From Burkholderia anthina (lineage in GTDB: Bacteria > Pseudomonadota > Gammaproteobacteria > Burkholderiales > Burkholderiaceae): a stretch of DNA of 64,000 nt. The stretch lies in NCBI RefSeq assembly GCF_001547525.1, contig NZ_LNJP01000003.1, forward strand, positions 1,240,001 to 1,304,000. Reading direction: 5' to 3'. The notes beneath the pieces are model-generated. The model was not told the origin of the DNA and made no database searches. It worked only from the letters and a program-made list of their open reading frames with translations. The position numbers and the translations under genes were made by a program. Position 1 is the first letter of the stretch, and every line of letters starts with the position of its first letter. Shown in pieces: positions 41,166-49,501 of the stretch.

Positions 41166-42167
41166 TCACGGACAATGGACGACTGGGCCCGGCACCGCGC
41201 GCGGCGCGCCGGAACGCGGCCCGCCGCTCGGCACCCACTCGCATTCGAGATGCTCGCCGCGCACGATCCGGAACGGAACATCGCCGAAGCGGACGCTGCC
41301 GCGCCGACGCTCGACGAGCTGGCTCGCGCCCAGCCCGGGCAGCGCCGCGAACTGGCTCCGGGCGCGATGAATCTGCACATTGACGTGGGATGTGTCGATG
41401 CCGAGCATGCGCGCGAGCCGGCCGAGCTCGATCCATCGCTGCGTGGCGGCGTCGTGGCCGGCCTGCCAGTCGGCCGAGCGCGCGCGGGCGAGCGTGACGA
41501 GGCTGTAGTGATGGGCGCGCTCGCCGAGGTCGACCACGCCGCCGCGGACATGCAGCAGCATGCGCACGTGCTCCTCGTTCCGGCTGACGAAGAATTCGAG
41601 CAGTTGCGCCGGCGCGGCCGGATCGGCGCGGGCGGCGAGCGTCACCGTCGAGCCTTGGCGCGCGAGGGCGAGGCGCCATGCGAAGTCGCCGGTCGACACT
41701 TCGTCGCCGTCATGGAGCGCGCGCGGCGGCAGCGTGTCGTCGCACAGCCATTCGCCGGCCGGCGATCGGACGATCGTGACCGGCTGCGCGGCAGGGGCCG
41801 GCAGGATCTGGCGCGGCGCGAGCACGATCGGCGCGACGGCGCCACGGATCGGCCACAGCGTATCGGCCGGATCGTCGAGCGATTCGACGCGCCAGGGCGC
41901 GATGCCGGCCCGGCCGAAGCGGATCACGTCGCCTTGCCGCAGCACCGCATGCTCGCCGTCGCGTAGCGATACGCCCGATACCGACGTGCCGTTGCTGCTG
42001 TGATCGTGGAGTTCCCAGAGCCCGCCGGCCCAGCGGACATGGGCATGGACGCGGGACACCGAGCCGTCCCGGATGACCGTGTCGCAGCGCGCGTCATCGC
42101 GGCCGAACACGTGATACGCGCGGAGCAGGCATGCTTCTCCGGAAGCGTCGTTCTTGAGTATCGCCAT
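41166..42167 (-). CDS. FHA-domain protein upstream of the kinase/cyclase gene
   Basis: This 333-residue protein has an N-terminal forkhead-associated domain (residues 10-90): HVFGRDDARCDTVIRDGSVSRVHAHVRW with the GR...S..H core and LHDHSSNGTSV with the SNGT motif, which bind phosphothreonine. The middle and C-terminal region is of unknown fold, with an HTH-like stretch around ARMLGIDTSHVNVQIHRARSQF. It is coupled to the downstream kinase gene (stop to start 18 bp, or overlapping if the first GTG is used), so it is probably a substrate or adaptor of that kinase. The ATG at 42167 is preferred over the frame beginning at 42227. Confidence 0.9.
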   Translation of the reverse strand: MAILKNDASGEACLLRAYHVFGRDDARCDTVIRDGSVSRVHAHVRWAGGLWELHDHSSNGTSVSGVSLRDGEHAVLRQGDVIRFGRAGIAPWRVESLDDPADTLWPIRGAVAPIVLAPRQILPAPAAQPVTIVRSPAGEWLCDDTLPPRALHDGDEVSTGDFAWRLALARQGSTVTLAARADPAAPAQLLEFFVSRNEEHVRMLLHVRGGVVDLGERAHHYSLVTLARARSADWQAGHDAATQRWIELGRLARMLGIDTSHVNVQIHRARSQFAALPGLGASQLVERRRGSVRFGDVPFRIVRGEHLECEWVPSGGPRSGAPRAVPGPVVHCP

Positions 42168-42892
42168 GGCCGCCCCGTGTCGGATTCGCCCGGATCGTTC
42201 GAGTGCCGCATCGACGTTGCCGGACAAGCGATTGATTCAATGATCGCGAACGGTCGCACGTTCGCCGCCTCGTTACCTGTTTTTCTGATCAGCTGTCTTG
42301 CAAGGGGTCGCCCCGGCATCGCACGTTATTTCAGCAAATTGAACTGTCGATCGCTTTGTTGTTTTAAAATCGGGCGCCCGATGAAATCCTGCCAAATAAA
42401 ATCATGCCCCGCAACCGGAATACACGGATAACGGCTTCATATTGCAATCCTTTACGTTTCCGATAAATTTCCGGACTGCCAATAAGGGGGCGAAATTATT
42501 CATCGTCTCGCAAACGGCCGCCTGGCATACATCCGACCGGTATGGCGACATTGAATGACAGAGCGGGATTAATGACCTTTGCCAACGCGGAAATTTTGTT
42601 TGCCCGAGCGAAAATAAAACCACACCGTTTCGATTGTTTAAATAATTTTCCCTGGCGTTTTTATAATCGATGCCGTTTAACCCGTTCGTAAATCAAGCCG
42701 CGCCGCTCATGCCTTTCGGGATAGCCGGCTAATGCGGGTATGTCGGCGCGACGATGCACATGGGGTAGTCGATCGAACGGCCGCGACACCGGATACAGCC
42801 CCGCCCCCCCGTCGTCGTATCGATTCGCCCGGCCCCCCCAAAAAAACCGTTCGGTTTAAAATGTTTGCAAATCATCTCATGGTGTGACGGGC
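42168..42892. other. AT-richer intergenic region between FHA and tetR genes
   Basis: These 725 bp are visibly lower in GC than both flanks and contain no convincing gene. They must hold the promoters of the leftward FHA/kinase operon and the rightward tetR gene. AT-rich tracts such as that at 42590-42670 would suit H-NS-type silencing. Confidence 0.5.
42844..42857. promoter_or_regulatory. TetR operator, autoregulatory site
   Basis: AAACCG-TT-CGGTTT is a 6-bp-arm inverted repeat 36 bp upstream of the tetR ATG, overlapping a -10-like TAAAAT (42857-42862). It shares the AACCG/CGGTT core with the site upstream of the lactonase-like gene. Confidence 0.65.
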
Positions 42893-43441
42893 ATGGGCAG
42901 ACCCAAAAAATTCAGTCGAGAAGGCGTGTTGCAAAAGGTGCTCCCGCTCTTTTGGAAGTACGGCTTCGCCGGAACGTCGCTCCAGCAGCTGGAACGGGCG
43001 TCGGGCGTCAACAAGTCCGGGCTCTATGCGGAGTTCGGGGACAAGGAAGACTTGTTCCTGCATACCCTCCTCTACTACTACGAACATCGCGGGGCGCTGC
43101 AGATCCTTACCGCGGAGCCGAAAAGTTACGGCAACATCGAGCGCTTCCTGCGGCTGGGCGATCCGCAAGACGACGGCTGCGTAGGTTGTTTCTCCGTCAA
43201 CTCGCTGCGTGAATTCCCGTCGTTGTCCGACCGCGTGCGCGAAGTCGTCGGCGCGTATCACCATCGGCTGATCCCGCAGATCATCGAAAATATCGAGGCC
43301 GAGCCTCATCACCTGCCTGCCGCGACCATCGCCACGATCGTGACGGTGTTCTTTGCCGGCTATTGCATCGAGCGCAATTTGCCCGCCGAGGCCGAAGGCG
43401 ACGCCGTCGGCGCATTCATGCAAGCGCTACGCCTCCTTTGA
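42893..43441 (+). CDS. TetR/AcrR family repressor
   Basis: This 182-residue regulator has an N-terminal HTH (FSREGVLQKVLPLFWKYGFAGTSLQQLERASGVNKSGLYAEFGDKEDLF, residues 6-54) and a C-terminal ligand domain containing DDGCVGCFSVNS, a segment typical of the YbiH/NemR-like group in which cysteines may sense electrophiles. The ATG at 42893 is preferred to an upstream GTG at 42884. Two matching palindromes, one before itself and one before the next gene, make it the local repressor. Confidence 0.92.
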   Translation: MGRPKKFSREGVLQKVLPLFWKYGFAGTSLQQLERASGVNKSGLYAEFGDKEDLFLHTLLYYYEHRGALQILTAEPKSYGNIERFLRLGDPQDDGCVGCFSVNSLREFPSLSDRVREVVGAYHHRLIPQIIENIEAEPHHLPAATIATIVTVFFAGYCIERNLPAEAEGDAVGAFMQALRLL

Positions 43442-43473
43442 CGCTCGTCCGCAGTCGGCCCGCTTCGCGATAG

Positions 43474-43503
43474 ACCAATCGTTTTGAACCGATTGGTTTT
43501 TTT
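43474..43503 (+). terminator. Intrinsic terminator of tetR
   Basis: ACCAATC / GATTGGT form a 7-bp stem around GTTTTGAACC, followed by six T residues (43498-43503). It separates tetR from the lactonase-like gene, which therefore has its own promoter. The right arm also contains a partial operator core. Confidence 0.8.
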
Positions 43504-43524
43504 AATTGGCCCCGCCTCGCCCGC

Positions 43525-43553
43525 TTGATCATACTGAACCGATCGGTTCAATA
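43525..43553 (+). promoter_or_regulatory. TetR-regulated promoter with a perfect 16-bp operator between -35 and -10
   Basis: TTGATC (43525-43530) and TCAATA (43548-43553) are 17 bp apart. The palindrome TGAACCGATCGGTTCA (43535-43550) sits in the spacer and reaches into the -10. A repressor there would block RNA polymerase directly. Confidence 0.75.
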
Positions 43554-43581
43554 AAGTACCGATCTACAGCGGAGAGCAGCC

Positions 43582-44442
43582 ATGAGCTTGAAGATTCACC
43601 CGATCAACTTCGGCAACATGTCGCTCGATTCGAGCGGCCTCGTCCTGTTTCGCGAACCCGGCAAGCAGGTGACGATACCGGTGCTCGGGTTTCTGATCAC
43701 GGGTGGCGCGCATCCCGTGCTCGTCGATACGGGTTCGCGCAGCGTCGAGCAGTACGCTGAATTCGGTCTGCCCTACGAAGTCACGCCAGAGATGACGATC
43801 GAGTATCACCTCGCTCAACACGGCCTGGAGATGAGCGACATCCGTCACATCGTCCATACGCACGCACATATCGATCACGTCGGCATGACCGACCGATTTC
43901 CCATGACGACAACCGTCGGTATCTCGCGTCGCGAGCTGGAATTCGCGGCATCCGGGATCATGGGCCCGCTGATGTACACCGCGGCCGATACGAAGCATCT
44001 GATCGACCGCCTGCATACGCGCGGCGCAATCCGGCTGTTCGACGTGGACGGCACGTTCGAGGAAGAGGTCATTCCGGGCGTCGCGGTCCGTCTCTCCGGT
44101 GGCCATACGCCGGGTTCGCTGTCGGTGCTCGTCGAAACCGACGAAGGCATTGCCAACATCTGCGGCGACATCGCCTACAACCTGAAGGATCAGTTGATCG
44201 ACCCGATCCTCGACCAGGCCGCGCACGAACCCACCATTACCGCGAACCGCGCGATGTCGACGCTCGACGAGAAGCGCGCGATCAAGCGCGCGCTTGCAAC
44301 GAGCCGCTTCCTGCTGCCAAGCCACGACGTGCCCGCGCTGGTGAGCGGCGGGAAGGTGGTCGGCCTGATGGAAAACGCCATCTCGAACCCGCGGGCCGAT
44401 GTCACGAAGGCGTCGAATTACACGCCATTGACGCAGGGTTGA
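43582..44442 (+). CDS. MBL-fold hydrolase, N-acyl-homoserine-lactonase-like
   Basis: This 286-residue metallo-beta-lactamase-fold enzyme has the zinc motif HTHAHIDHVG (HxHxDH at residues 94-99), then GGHTPGSLSVLVET with the third His and GDIAYN with the bridging Asp. Overall it resembles the AttM/AiiB lactonases that open N-acyl-homoserine lactones, but quorum quenching is not proven; other lactones or esters are possible. It is the first gene of a TetR-controlled operon with an MFS exporter. Confidence 0.85.
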   Translation: MSLKIHPINFGNMSLDSSGLVLFREPGKQVTIPVLGFLITGGAHPVLVDTGSRSVEQYAEFGLPYEVTPEMTIEYHLAQHGLEMSDIRHIVHTHAHIDHVGMTDRFPMTTTVGISRRELEFAASGIMGPLMYTAADTKHLIDRLHTRGAIRLFDVDGTFEEEVIPGVAVRLSGGHTPGSLSVLVETDEGIANICGDIAYNLKDQLIDPILDQAAHEPTITANRAMSTLDEKRAIKRALATSRFLLPSHDVPALVSGGKVVGLMENAISNPRADVTKASNYTPLTQG

Positions 44443-44448
44443 ACCCAG

Positions 44449-44547
44449 ATGCCCGGCCTTCTGCGTCGAACGTTCGGACTGTTGATTGTCGCCGCGGGCG
44501 CATTCCACGCCGCGGCCACGCTGGTTCTGCACGCGCTCGGCAGGTAG
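44449..44547 (+). CDS. 32-residue hydrophobic peptide
   Basis: MPGLLRRTFGLLIVAAGAFH... is a basic N-terminus plus one transmembrane-like helix, located 6 bp after the lactonase-like gene and before the MFS gene. Codon bias is consistent with coding, but the ribosome-binding site is weak (AACCCAG). It may be a small accessory membrane subunit or chance. Confidence 0.35.
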   Translation: MPGLLRRTFGLLIVAAGAFHAAATLVLHALGR

Positions 44548-44617
44548 TCGGTTGATCGGTGCGCGCCCGTCTCGTCTGCCGCGCCGCGTGCTTCTCAAGC
44601 CTCGAAAGGACTCTCTC

Positions 44618-45823
44618 ATGACTACGCCCTTTTCCGCGCGGACGGCGCGCGCACTCCACACCCTCAGCCTCGCGTACTTCGTACAGGCGACGGGCGCGCT
44701 CTCCGTCGTCGGCAGCCTCGACTCGATATCGCGTCAATGGGGGCTCGCCGATTCGCAAAGCGTTTACCTCGTTACCGTGTTCGGTGTGACGTTCGCTTTC
44801 GCCGCTCCGCTGCTGCAAGTCGGTTTTGGACATCTGCGACGCCGTCGCCAGGTCCTGCTCGGTTTGGCGCTGTTCAGTACGGCTGCCCTCCTGCTGGCGG
44901 CCGCGCCGAATTATCCCGTGCTGCTGCTGTCGCGCGTGCTGATGGGGCTCGGCGCGGGTTTCATCGGCCCCGTGCTGGGCGCCTTGGGTTCGAGCCTCGT
45001 CGAGCGCGACCAGCAGGGCAGCGCGATTGCCACCGTGCTGCTCGGCTTGAGCGTCGCCGGCCTGGTCGGCATGCCGCTGTCCGCATGGATCGCGCACGCA
45101 TGGGGCGCACGCTCGCTCTTCGTCGCCGTCGGACTCGCCGGCGCCGTGACCGCCGCGCTCATCGTATGGGCCGTACCCGACACCAGCAGGGGCGAGAACA
45201 TCGAATTCGCAACGATGGTCTCTCTTCTGACGCGCACCGCTACGCTCAGTGCATTTCTGGTCGTGTTCTTCATCGCGGCCGGCGTCTATTCGACGTACGC
45301 TTTTATCGCACCCATCATTCGCGACGTATTCCACGCAGGCGCCGACATGGTGTCGACCTCGCTCGTGGTGCTCGGCGTAGCCGGCGTCGCGGGCAACCTG
45401 TTCGTGACGCGCGCCGCGCGGCGCTATAGCGCGGAAACGATGCTGCTCGCCGGCCTCGCCCTGCTTGCAGCGGACCTGGTGTTTCTCTGGTTCACGCCCC
45501 CGAGCCTGCACCTGCTTTTTGTCGCACTGACGGCGTGGGCGTTCGCGACCGACCTGCTGTGGCCTTCACAGCAACGGCGCATCGTCGAACTCGTACCGCA
45601 ATGGCGGGGCATTGCGTTGGCCTTGACCGCATCCTTCGTGTTTTGCGGCATCGGCGTCGGCTCCGCCGTCGCGGGGTGGGTGTATCCCGCGTTCGGTTTG
45701 ACAGGGTCGATCGGCAGTTCACTGGTGTTTCTCGCGCTGGCGACCGGCAGCCTGCTCGTGTCCCGTGCGTCGGTCAACGCGAAGGCCTGCGCGGCCGGGT
45801 GTCGGGAATCGCTTCAATCATGA
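44618..45823 (+). CDS. MFS drug-efflux-type transporter
   Basis: This 401-residue protein has twelve predicted helices and resembles the DHA1/arabinose-efflux (AraJ-like) group. LGHLRRRRQ follows helix 2 and RVLMGLGAGFIGPVLGAL lies in helix 4. The ATG at 44618 follows GAAAGGA. It is probably co-transcribed with the lactonase-like gene under TetR control, suggesting export of a toxic lactone or aromatic; the substrate is unknown. Confidence 0.88.
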   Translation: MTTPFSARTARALHTLSLAYFVQATGALSVVGSLDSISRQWGLADSQSVYLVTVFGVTFAFAAPLLQVGFGHLRRRRQVLLGLALFSTAALLLAAAPNYPVLLLSRVLMGLGAGFIGPVLGALGSSLVERDQQGSAIATVLLGLSVAGLVGMPLSAWIAHAWGARSLFVAVGLAGAVTAALIVWAVPDTSRGENIEFATMVSLLTRTATLSAFLVVFFIAAGVYSTYAFIAPIIRDVFHAGADMVSTSLVVLGVAGVAGNLFVTRAARRYSAETMLLAGLALLAADLVFLWFTPPSLHLLFVALTAWAFATDLLWPSQQRRIVELVPQWRGIALALTASFVFCGIGVGSAVAGWVYPAFGLTGSIGSSLVFLALATGSLLVSRASVNAKACAAGCRESLQS

Positions 45824-45980
45824 CGCGATCGAGACAAGGCACCGGCCCGCGGATACGCCAGCAGGCCATCGGAATGAACGGCATCCTGACCGCACTCGCC
45901 GCGCCCGTACTCGCGCTGCTCGTTCGATGATCGACGTCGCGCACGCGACGTCCGGCCTCGATCGAACGAACGAAAAATAA

Positions 45981-46008
45981 CGGCGGCCGGGAATCGATCC
46001 GGCCGCCG
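45981..46008. terminator. Hairpin between the MFS gene and the leftward ABM gene
   Basis: Ten-bp arms CGGCGGCCGG / CCGGCCGCCG enclose GAATCGAT. The AAAAATAA to its left provides a T run for leftward transcripts from the ABM gene; for the rightward MFS transcript it lacks one. Confidence 0.65.
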
Positions 46009-46035
46009 GCTTGTTCCAGAGTGATTTCGGTTCGC

Positions 46036-46323
46036 CTAGATCAGTTTCTCGAGCAGCACGACATCGAGCGTCGCCTTGCCCGCGAGTTCGCGCGCCAGGT
46101 TCTGGAACGCCGGTGCTTCGCCGTGGACCTTCAGCGCACGTTCGTCCCGCCATCGCTCGATCATCGTAAAGCGATGAGAAGCCTCGCGGTCGCGATGCAG
46201 CTCATATTGCTCGCACCCATCCTCGGTCCGGACGGCCGGTACGGCCGCCAACAACGCCGCTTCCATCGCCTTCGCGTGTTGCGGATCCGCGGTAATCGTG
46301 GCAACGACAAACTGCTTTGACAT
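46036..46323 (-). CDS. Antibiotic-biosynthesis-monooxygenase (ABM) domain protein
   Basis: This 95-residue ferredoxin-like dimeric-barrel protein (QFVVATITADPQHAKAMEAALLAAVPAVRTEDGCEQYELHRD...ERW) matches YgiN/ABM quinol monooxygenases. It may oxidise quinols or small aromatics. The ATG at 46323 has GGAG 7 bp upstream, a better spacing than the ATG at 46329. It is followed on the same strand upstream by the AhpD-like gene. Confidence 0.88.
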   Translation of the reverse strand: MSKQFVVATITADPQHAKAMEAALLAAVPAVRTEDGCEQYELHRDREASHRFTMIERWRDERALKVHGEAPAFQNLARELAGKATLDVVLLEKLI

Positions 46324-46548
46324 TTTCATTCTCCATCGTAAAGGGATCTTTCGAGCATCTGCTTTCGTTTGACACGCCAGTACGACGACACGATCGGACG
46401 GATCGGTTCGTCCGCATGGCGCCCCGTCGCTCATTCAGTCTTCCAACTGCTTCGCGAGCGTCAATGCACACAGCGCCCGGCGGGCGCTGTGTGGCGTTCC
46501 GAAACGACACCGGGTATTGGCCGTCAGTCGAGCCGGCGCCCGACACGT

Positions 46549-47085
46549 TCAGTCGACTGCCGGAAAGTCCAGCGTCGTGTCGTTCACGCGGTTCACCAGG
46601 TTGGTGAAGGTGATCGATGTCATGACCAGGATGATCTCGATGACCTGCCGCTCGGTATACCCCGCGTCCAGCACCGCCTCCAGCACGCCCGGGGGCACGG
46701 TATCGCGCGTCGTCGCGATCGATCGCACGAACGAGAGCAGCGCATCACGCCGGGCCTCCCCCGACGCGCGACCGGCGCGGATATTCTTCATCACTTCCGG
46801 CGTGAGACCCGACATCCTGCCGAGCATCGTATGAGCGGCCAGGCAATAGTCGCAACCGGACAGCGCGCTTACCGCAAGGCGCACCGTTTCAATATCGGCC
46901 TGATCCAGAGAACTTGCCGCGATCGCCGCATCGACGTTCAACATGGCCGAAAGACCGGCCGGGCTGTGCGTGCCGATGGTCGCGTAGGCGTTCGGGACCT
47001 TCCCAAGTGCGGCCTTGATCTGACCGAACACAGCTGCGGTTTCGCCGGTAGCTTCCGACGGCTTAAGGGTAGTCAAGCGTGTCAT
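46549..47085 (-). CDS. Carboxymuconolactone decarboxylase/AhpD-like protein
   Basis: This 178-residue all-helical protein has the AhpD catalytic motif SGCDYCLAAH (Cys78, Cys81, His85) and the KNIRAG helix. It is probably a thiol peroxidase-type or redox enzyme rather than a true PcaC. It lies 225 bp upstream of the ABM gene on the same strand and may be co-expressed. Confidence 0.9.
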   Translation of the reverse strand: MTRLTTLKPSEATGETAAVFGQIKAALGKVPNAYATIGTHSPAGLSAMLNVDAAIAASSLDQADIETVRLAVSALSGCDYCLAAHTMLGRMSGLTPEVMKNIRAGRASGEARRDALLSFVRSIATTRDTVPPGVLEAVLDAGYTERQVIEIILVMTSITFTNLVNRVNDTTLDFPAVD

Positions 47086-47590
47086 ATATCTCTCAACGAG
47101 TTGGATAACGAAGTGCCGACCGGAAACGGCCGGCAGGATAGCGACGATGACGAGTCGGAGCTCGCGCCCCTGGTTTTACTGCCAGATAACCGCGCCAAAT
47201 GCCGAATAGGTCGCGTCACGCAACGCGCACGACAATTATCGACATCGAAAACCCACGACCCGATTTAATCGCAGCAGTTGTCATCATAAAAATTCGCCGC
47301 TTGAATTTGAATGCGATTTACCGAAAAACTGACTTTGCTCGTCAACATCGGGGCCGGCCCGTTTCGCCTTCAGATCATTCATTTTCAGGCACGTCATGAA
47401 CGTGTCGGCGCGATATCGACCCACCGATTACCCGGCAAAAAGGACGTTATTTCGGCGCGGCGAAAGCACCCGTTTTCCGTGCACAGCGCCATGCAACATT
47501 CAAAATCGGATCTCGGCCTTCGAACCGCCGCGAACACCGGGCGACGCGCGAACGCATCGGTACGCGCACGTCGGCCTCCGGTGACGGCAA
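47086..47590. other. Non-coding region between AhpD-like and BON-domain genes
   Basis: No convincing gene in 505 bp. The AhpD-like gene promoter should be near 47090-47250, where an AT-richer tract lies (47250-47340). The short frames seen lack ribosome-binding sites. Confidence 0.5.
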
Positions 47591-47959
47591 TCAACGGCCC
47601 GGTTCGCCCGGCACCACATTGTTGGCGACGGACGTCACGCCCGCGACCCGCGCGGCGCTATCGCCGGCAAGCTGGACTTGCTCGCTGTCGGGCACGTATC
47701 CGGTCAGGGTCACGGCTCCCCGGCGAGCGAGCACCCTCACGTTGATTGCATTCAATCGTTTCGTTTTCGACAGCGCCCATACGATTTTCCGCGACAGCGC
47801 GCGATCGGCCGCGCGTTGCGCCTTCTTTTCACTCTTCGTCACTTCTTTCTGGCTGACGACCTGCTCCGGCGGCGGAGCGGTATTCTGCTCCGCCGCATGG
47901 GCTGAAATACCGAAGGCCAAATAGCTGACATACAGCATCGACGCGATCGTTTTCTTCAT
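47591..47959 (-). CDS. Secreted/periplasmic BON-domain protein
   Basis: This 122-residue protein has a signal peptide (MKKTIASMLYVSYLAFGISAHA, cleavage near residue 22), a charged linker, and a C-terminal BON domain (INVRVLARRGAVTLTGYVPDSEQVQLAGDSAARVAGVTSVANNV). BON domains bind phospholipid and help maintain the envelope (OsmY-like). The ATG at 47959 is preferred over the one at 47977. A stress-related envelope role is inferred. Confidence 0.88.
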   Translation of the reverse strand: MKKTIASMLYVSYLAFGISAHAAEQNTAPPPEQVVSQKEVTKSEKKAQRAADRALSRKIVWALSKTKRLNAINVRVLARRGAVTLTGYVPDSEQVQLAGDSAARVAGVTSVANNVVPGEPGR

Positions 47960-48428
47960 CACACTCTCCTTAACCAACGTGAACGTAAAGTTATCAAGGG
48001 ATAAAACCCGAGTGAATGGTAGGAAGACAATTGGCCGACCTCAATGGCCTCTCCCTGAAAACAGCTTTCAACGCGCGTTCTTCGCCTTCCCGCACCGATG
48101 CTCGCAAGCCACCTATACCTGCGCATAGGTGCGTTGACTATTTTCGACTAGCTCGAATACACGGCGAGACGATTTTCCGTGCAGCTCCGAAACGCCAAAC
48201 TGGCTGCATGTGTTGCCCGATGAGCCGAAAGGCGCCTGAACGACGCTCGAACGTGGGCGATCCGCCAGCGGGAACCCGGTTGCCGTGGACTATCGCGACT
48301 GGACGTTAACGAAACCTGGGGACCAGACAGCGTCCCGAATTGGAGCCGAGAAGCTGATGAATACTCCGTTGCGCGTCGTTCTGCATTCACCTCCGCACGT
48401 CACGGCTCGCGCGGCTAAAAAGACCGTG
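47960..48428. other. Non-coding region between BON-domain and LysR genes
   Basis: No gene is supported in 469 bp. AGGAGAGTG (minus strand) before 47959 is the BON gene's ribosome-binding region. Nothing else is distinctive. Confidence 0.5.
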
Positions 48429-49361
48429 CTACTCCATCGCGTCGCCAACGTAGTCGCGCATCGCGGCGATCATCGGCGAAATTCGTTCGCGGAGGTGCGC
48501 ATGAAGGTATCTGACCGCCGGCGAGAACTGGCGACGATGCGGACACACGAGGCTCAGCGGAGCCGCCTCGCCTCGCTGATCGGGCAGCAATACTGTCAGG
48601 CGCCCCGCTCTGACGTCGTCATGGACATCGAGCCAGGATTTGTAGGCAATGCCCCTGCCCTCGACAGCCCAGCGCCGCGCGATTTCGGCATCGTCGCACA
48701 GCAGCACACCCTTCACCGTGACCTGCCGCCTCACGCCGCTTGCGGGAAACAGCCAGCGATCGTAGACACGCCCACCGAGCACGTAGGGCAAACAGTCGTG
48801 CAAAACCAGCTCGTCGAGCGACGCAGGCGCGCCGTGCCGCTTCACGTATTCCGGAGAGGCGACGAGCACTCTTCGGTTGCTTTCGGCGAGCGGAAGCGCG
48901 ACGTAGCTTGCGGCCTCCGGCGCGCCATAGCGGATAGCCACGTCCACCGGATCGCGAAATACGTCGGTCACGTGGTCGGACAACGAAAGCTTCAGCACCA
49001 GCTTCGGATGCGCATCGCGGAACACGCCGAGCCAGGAAAGCAGTGCATTGCGTCCGATATCCGACGGTGCGGCGATTCGCAACGTACCTTGCAACGCGTG
49101 CTTTCCACCGTGCAACCGCTCACGCCCCTCGTGAACCATGGAGAGCACTTCCTCCGCATAGGGCAGGTACTGCTCGCCTTCCGCGGTGAGTTTCAGGCTT
49201 CGGGTGGAGCGTGCAAAGAGACGGGTATCCAGCTCGCGCTCGAGCCTTTGAATCGCGGCGCTCACCTGCCCTGGCAGCAGATCGGCTTCCCTCGCCGCAT
49301 TCGAGAAGCTGCCGAGCGCCGCGGCTCTCACGAATAGTTGAAGGTCCTCGAGCCGCACCAT
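48429..49361 (-). CDS. LysR family regulator divergent from the dehydrogenase cluster
   Basis: This 310-residue LysR protein belongs to the YafC/CrgA-like group that usually controls an adjacent oxidoreductase. The HTH is LQLFVRAAALGSFSNAAREADLLPGQVSAAIQRLERELDTRLFAR. The ATG at 49361 lies 6 bp after AGGA and is preferred to the ATG at 49367. It is divergent from the zinc-type alcohol dehydrogenase gene across 140 bp and probably regulates it. Confidence 0.9.
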   Translation of the reverse strand: MVRLEDLQLFVRAAALGSFSNAAREADLLPGQVSAAIQRLERELDTRLFARSTRSLKLTAEGEQYLPYAEEVLSMVHEGRERLHGGKHALQGTLRIAAPSDIGRNALLSWLGVFRDAHPKLVLKLSLSDHVTDVFRDPVDVAIRYGAPEAASYVALPLAESNRRVLVASPEYVKRHGAPASLDELVLHDCLPYVLGGRVYDRWLFPASGVRRQVTVKGVLLCDDAEIARRWAVEGRGIAYKSWLDVHDDVRAGRLTVLLPDQRGEAAPLSLVCPHRRQFSPAVRYLHAHLRERISPMIAAMRDYVGDAME

Positions 49362-49501
49362 TTTCATTCCTGGAGTGAAAGTCCTCCCTAATGTAACGCG
49401 TTTTTCCCGCAGTCGAGGTCGAGCAGTATTTCACTCACACGTTGGCGCCCGGTCTGCAGCGAGCAGCCCAGCGCCACTCAACCATCATTCGGAGTTCAAC
49501 C

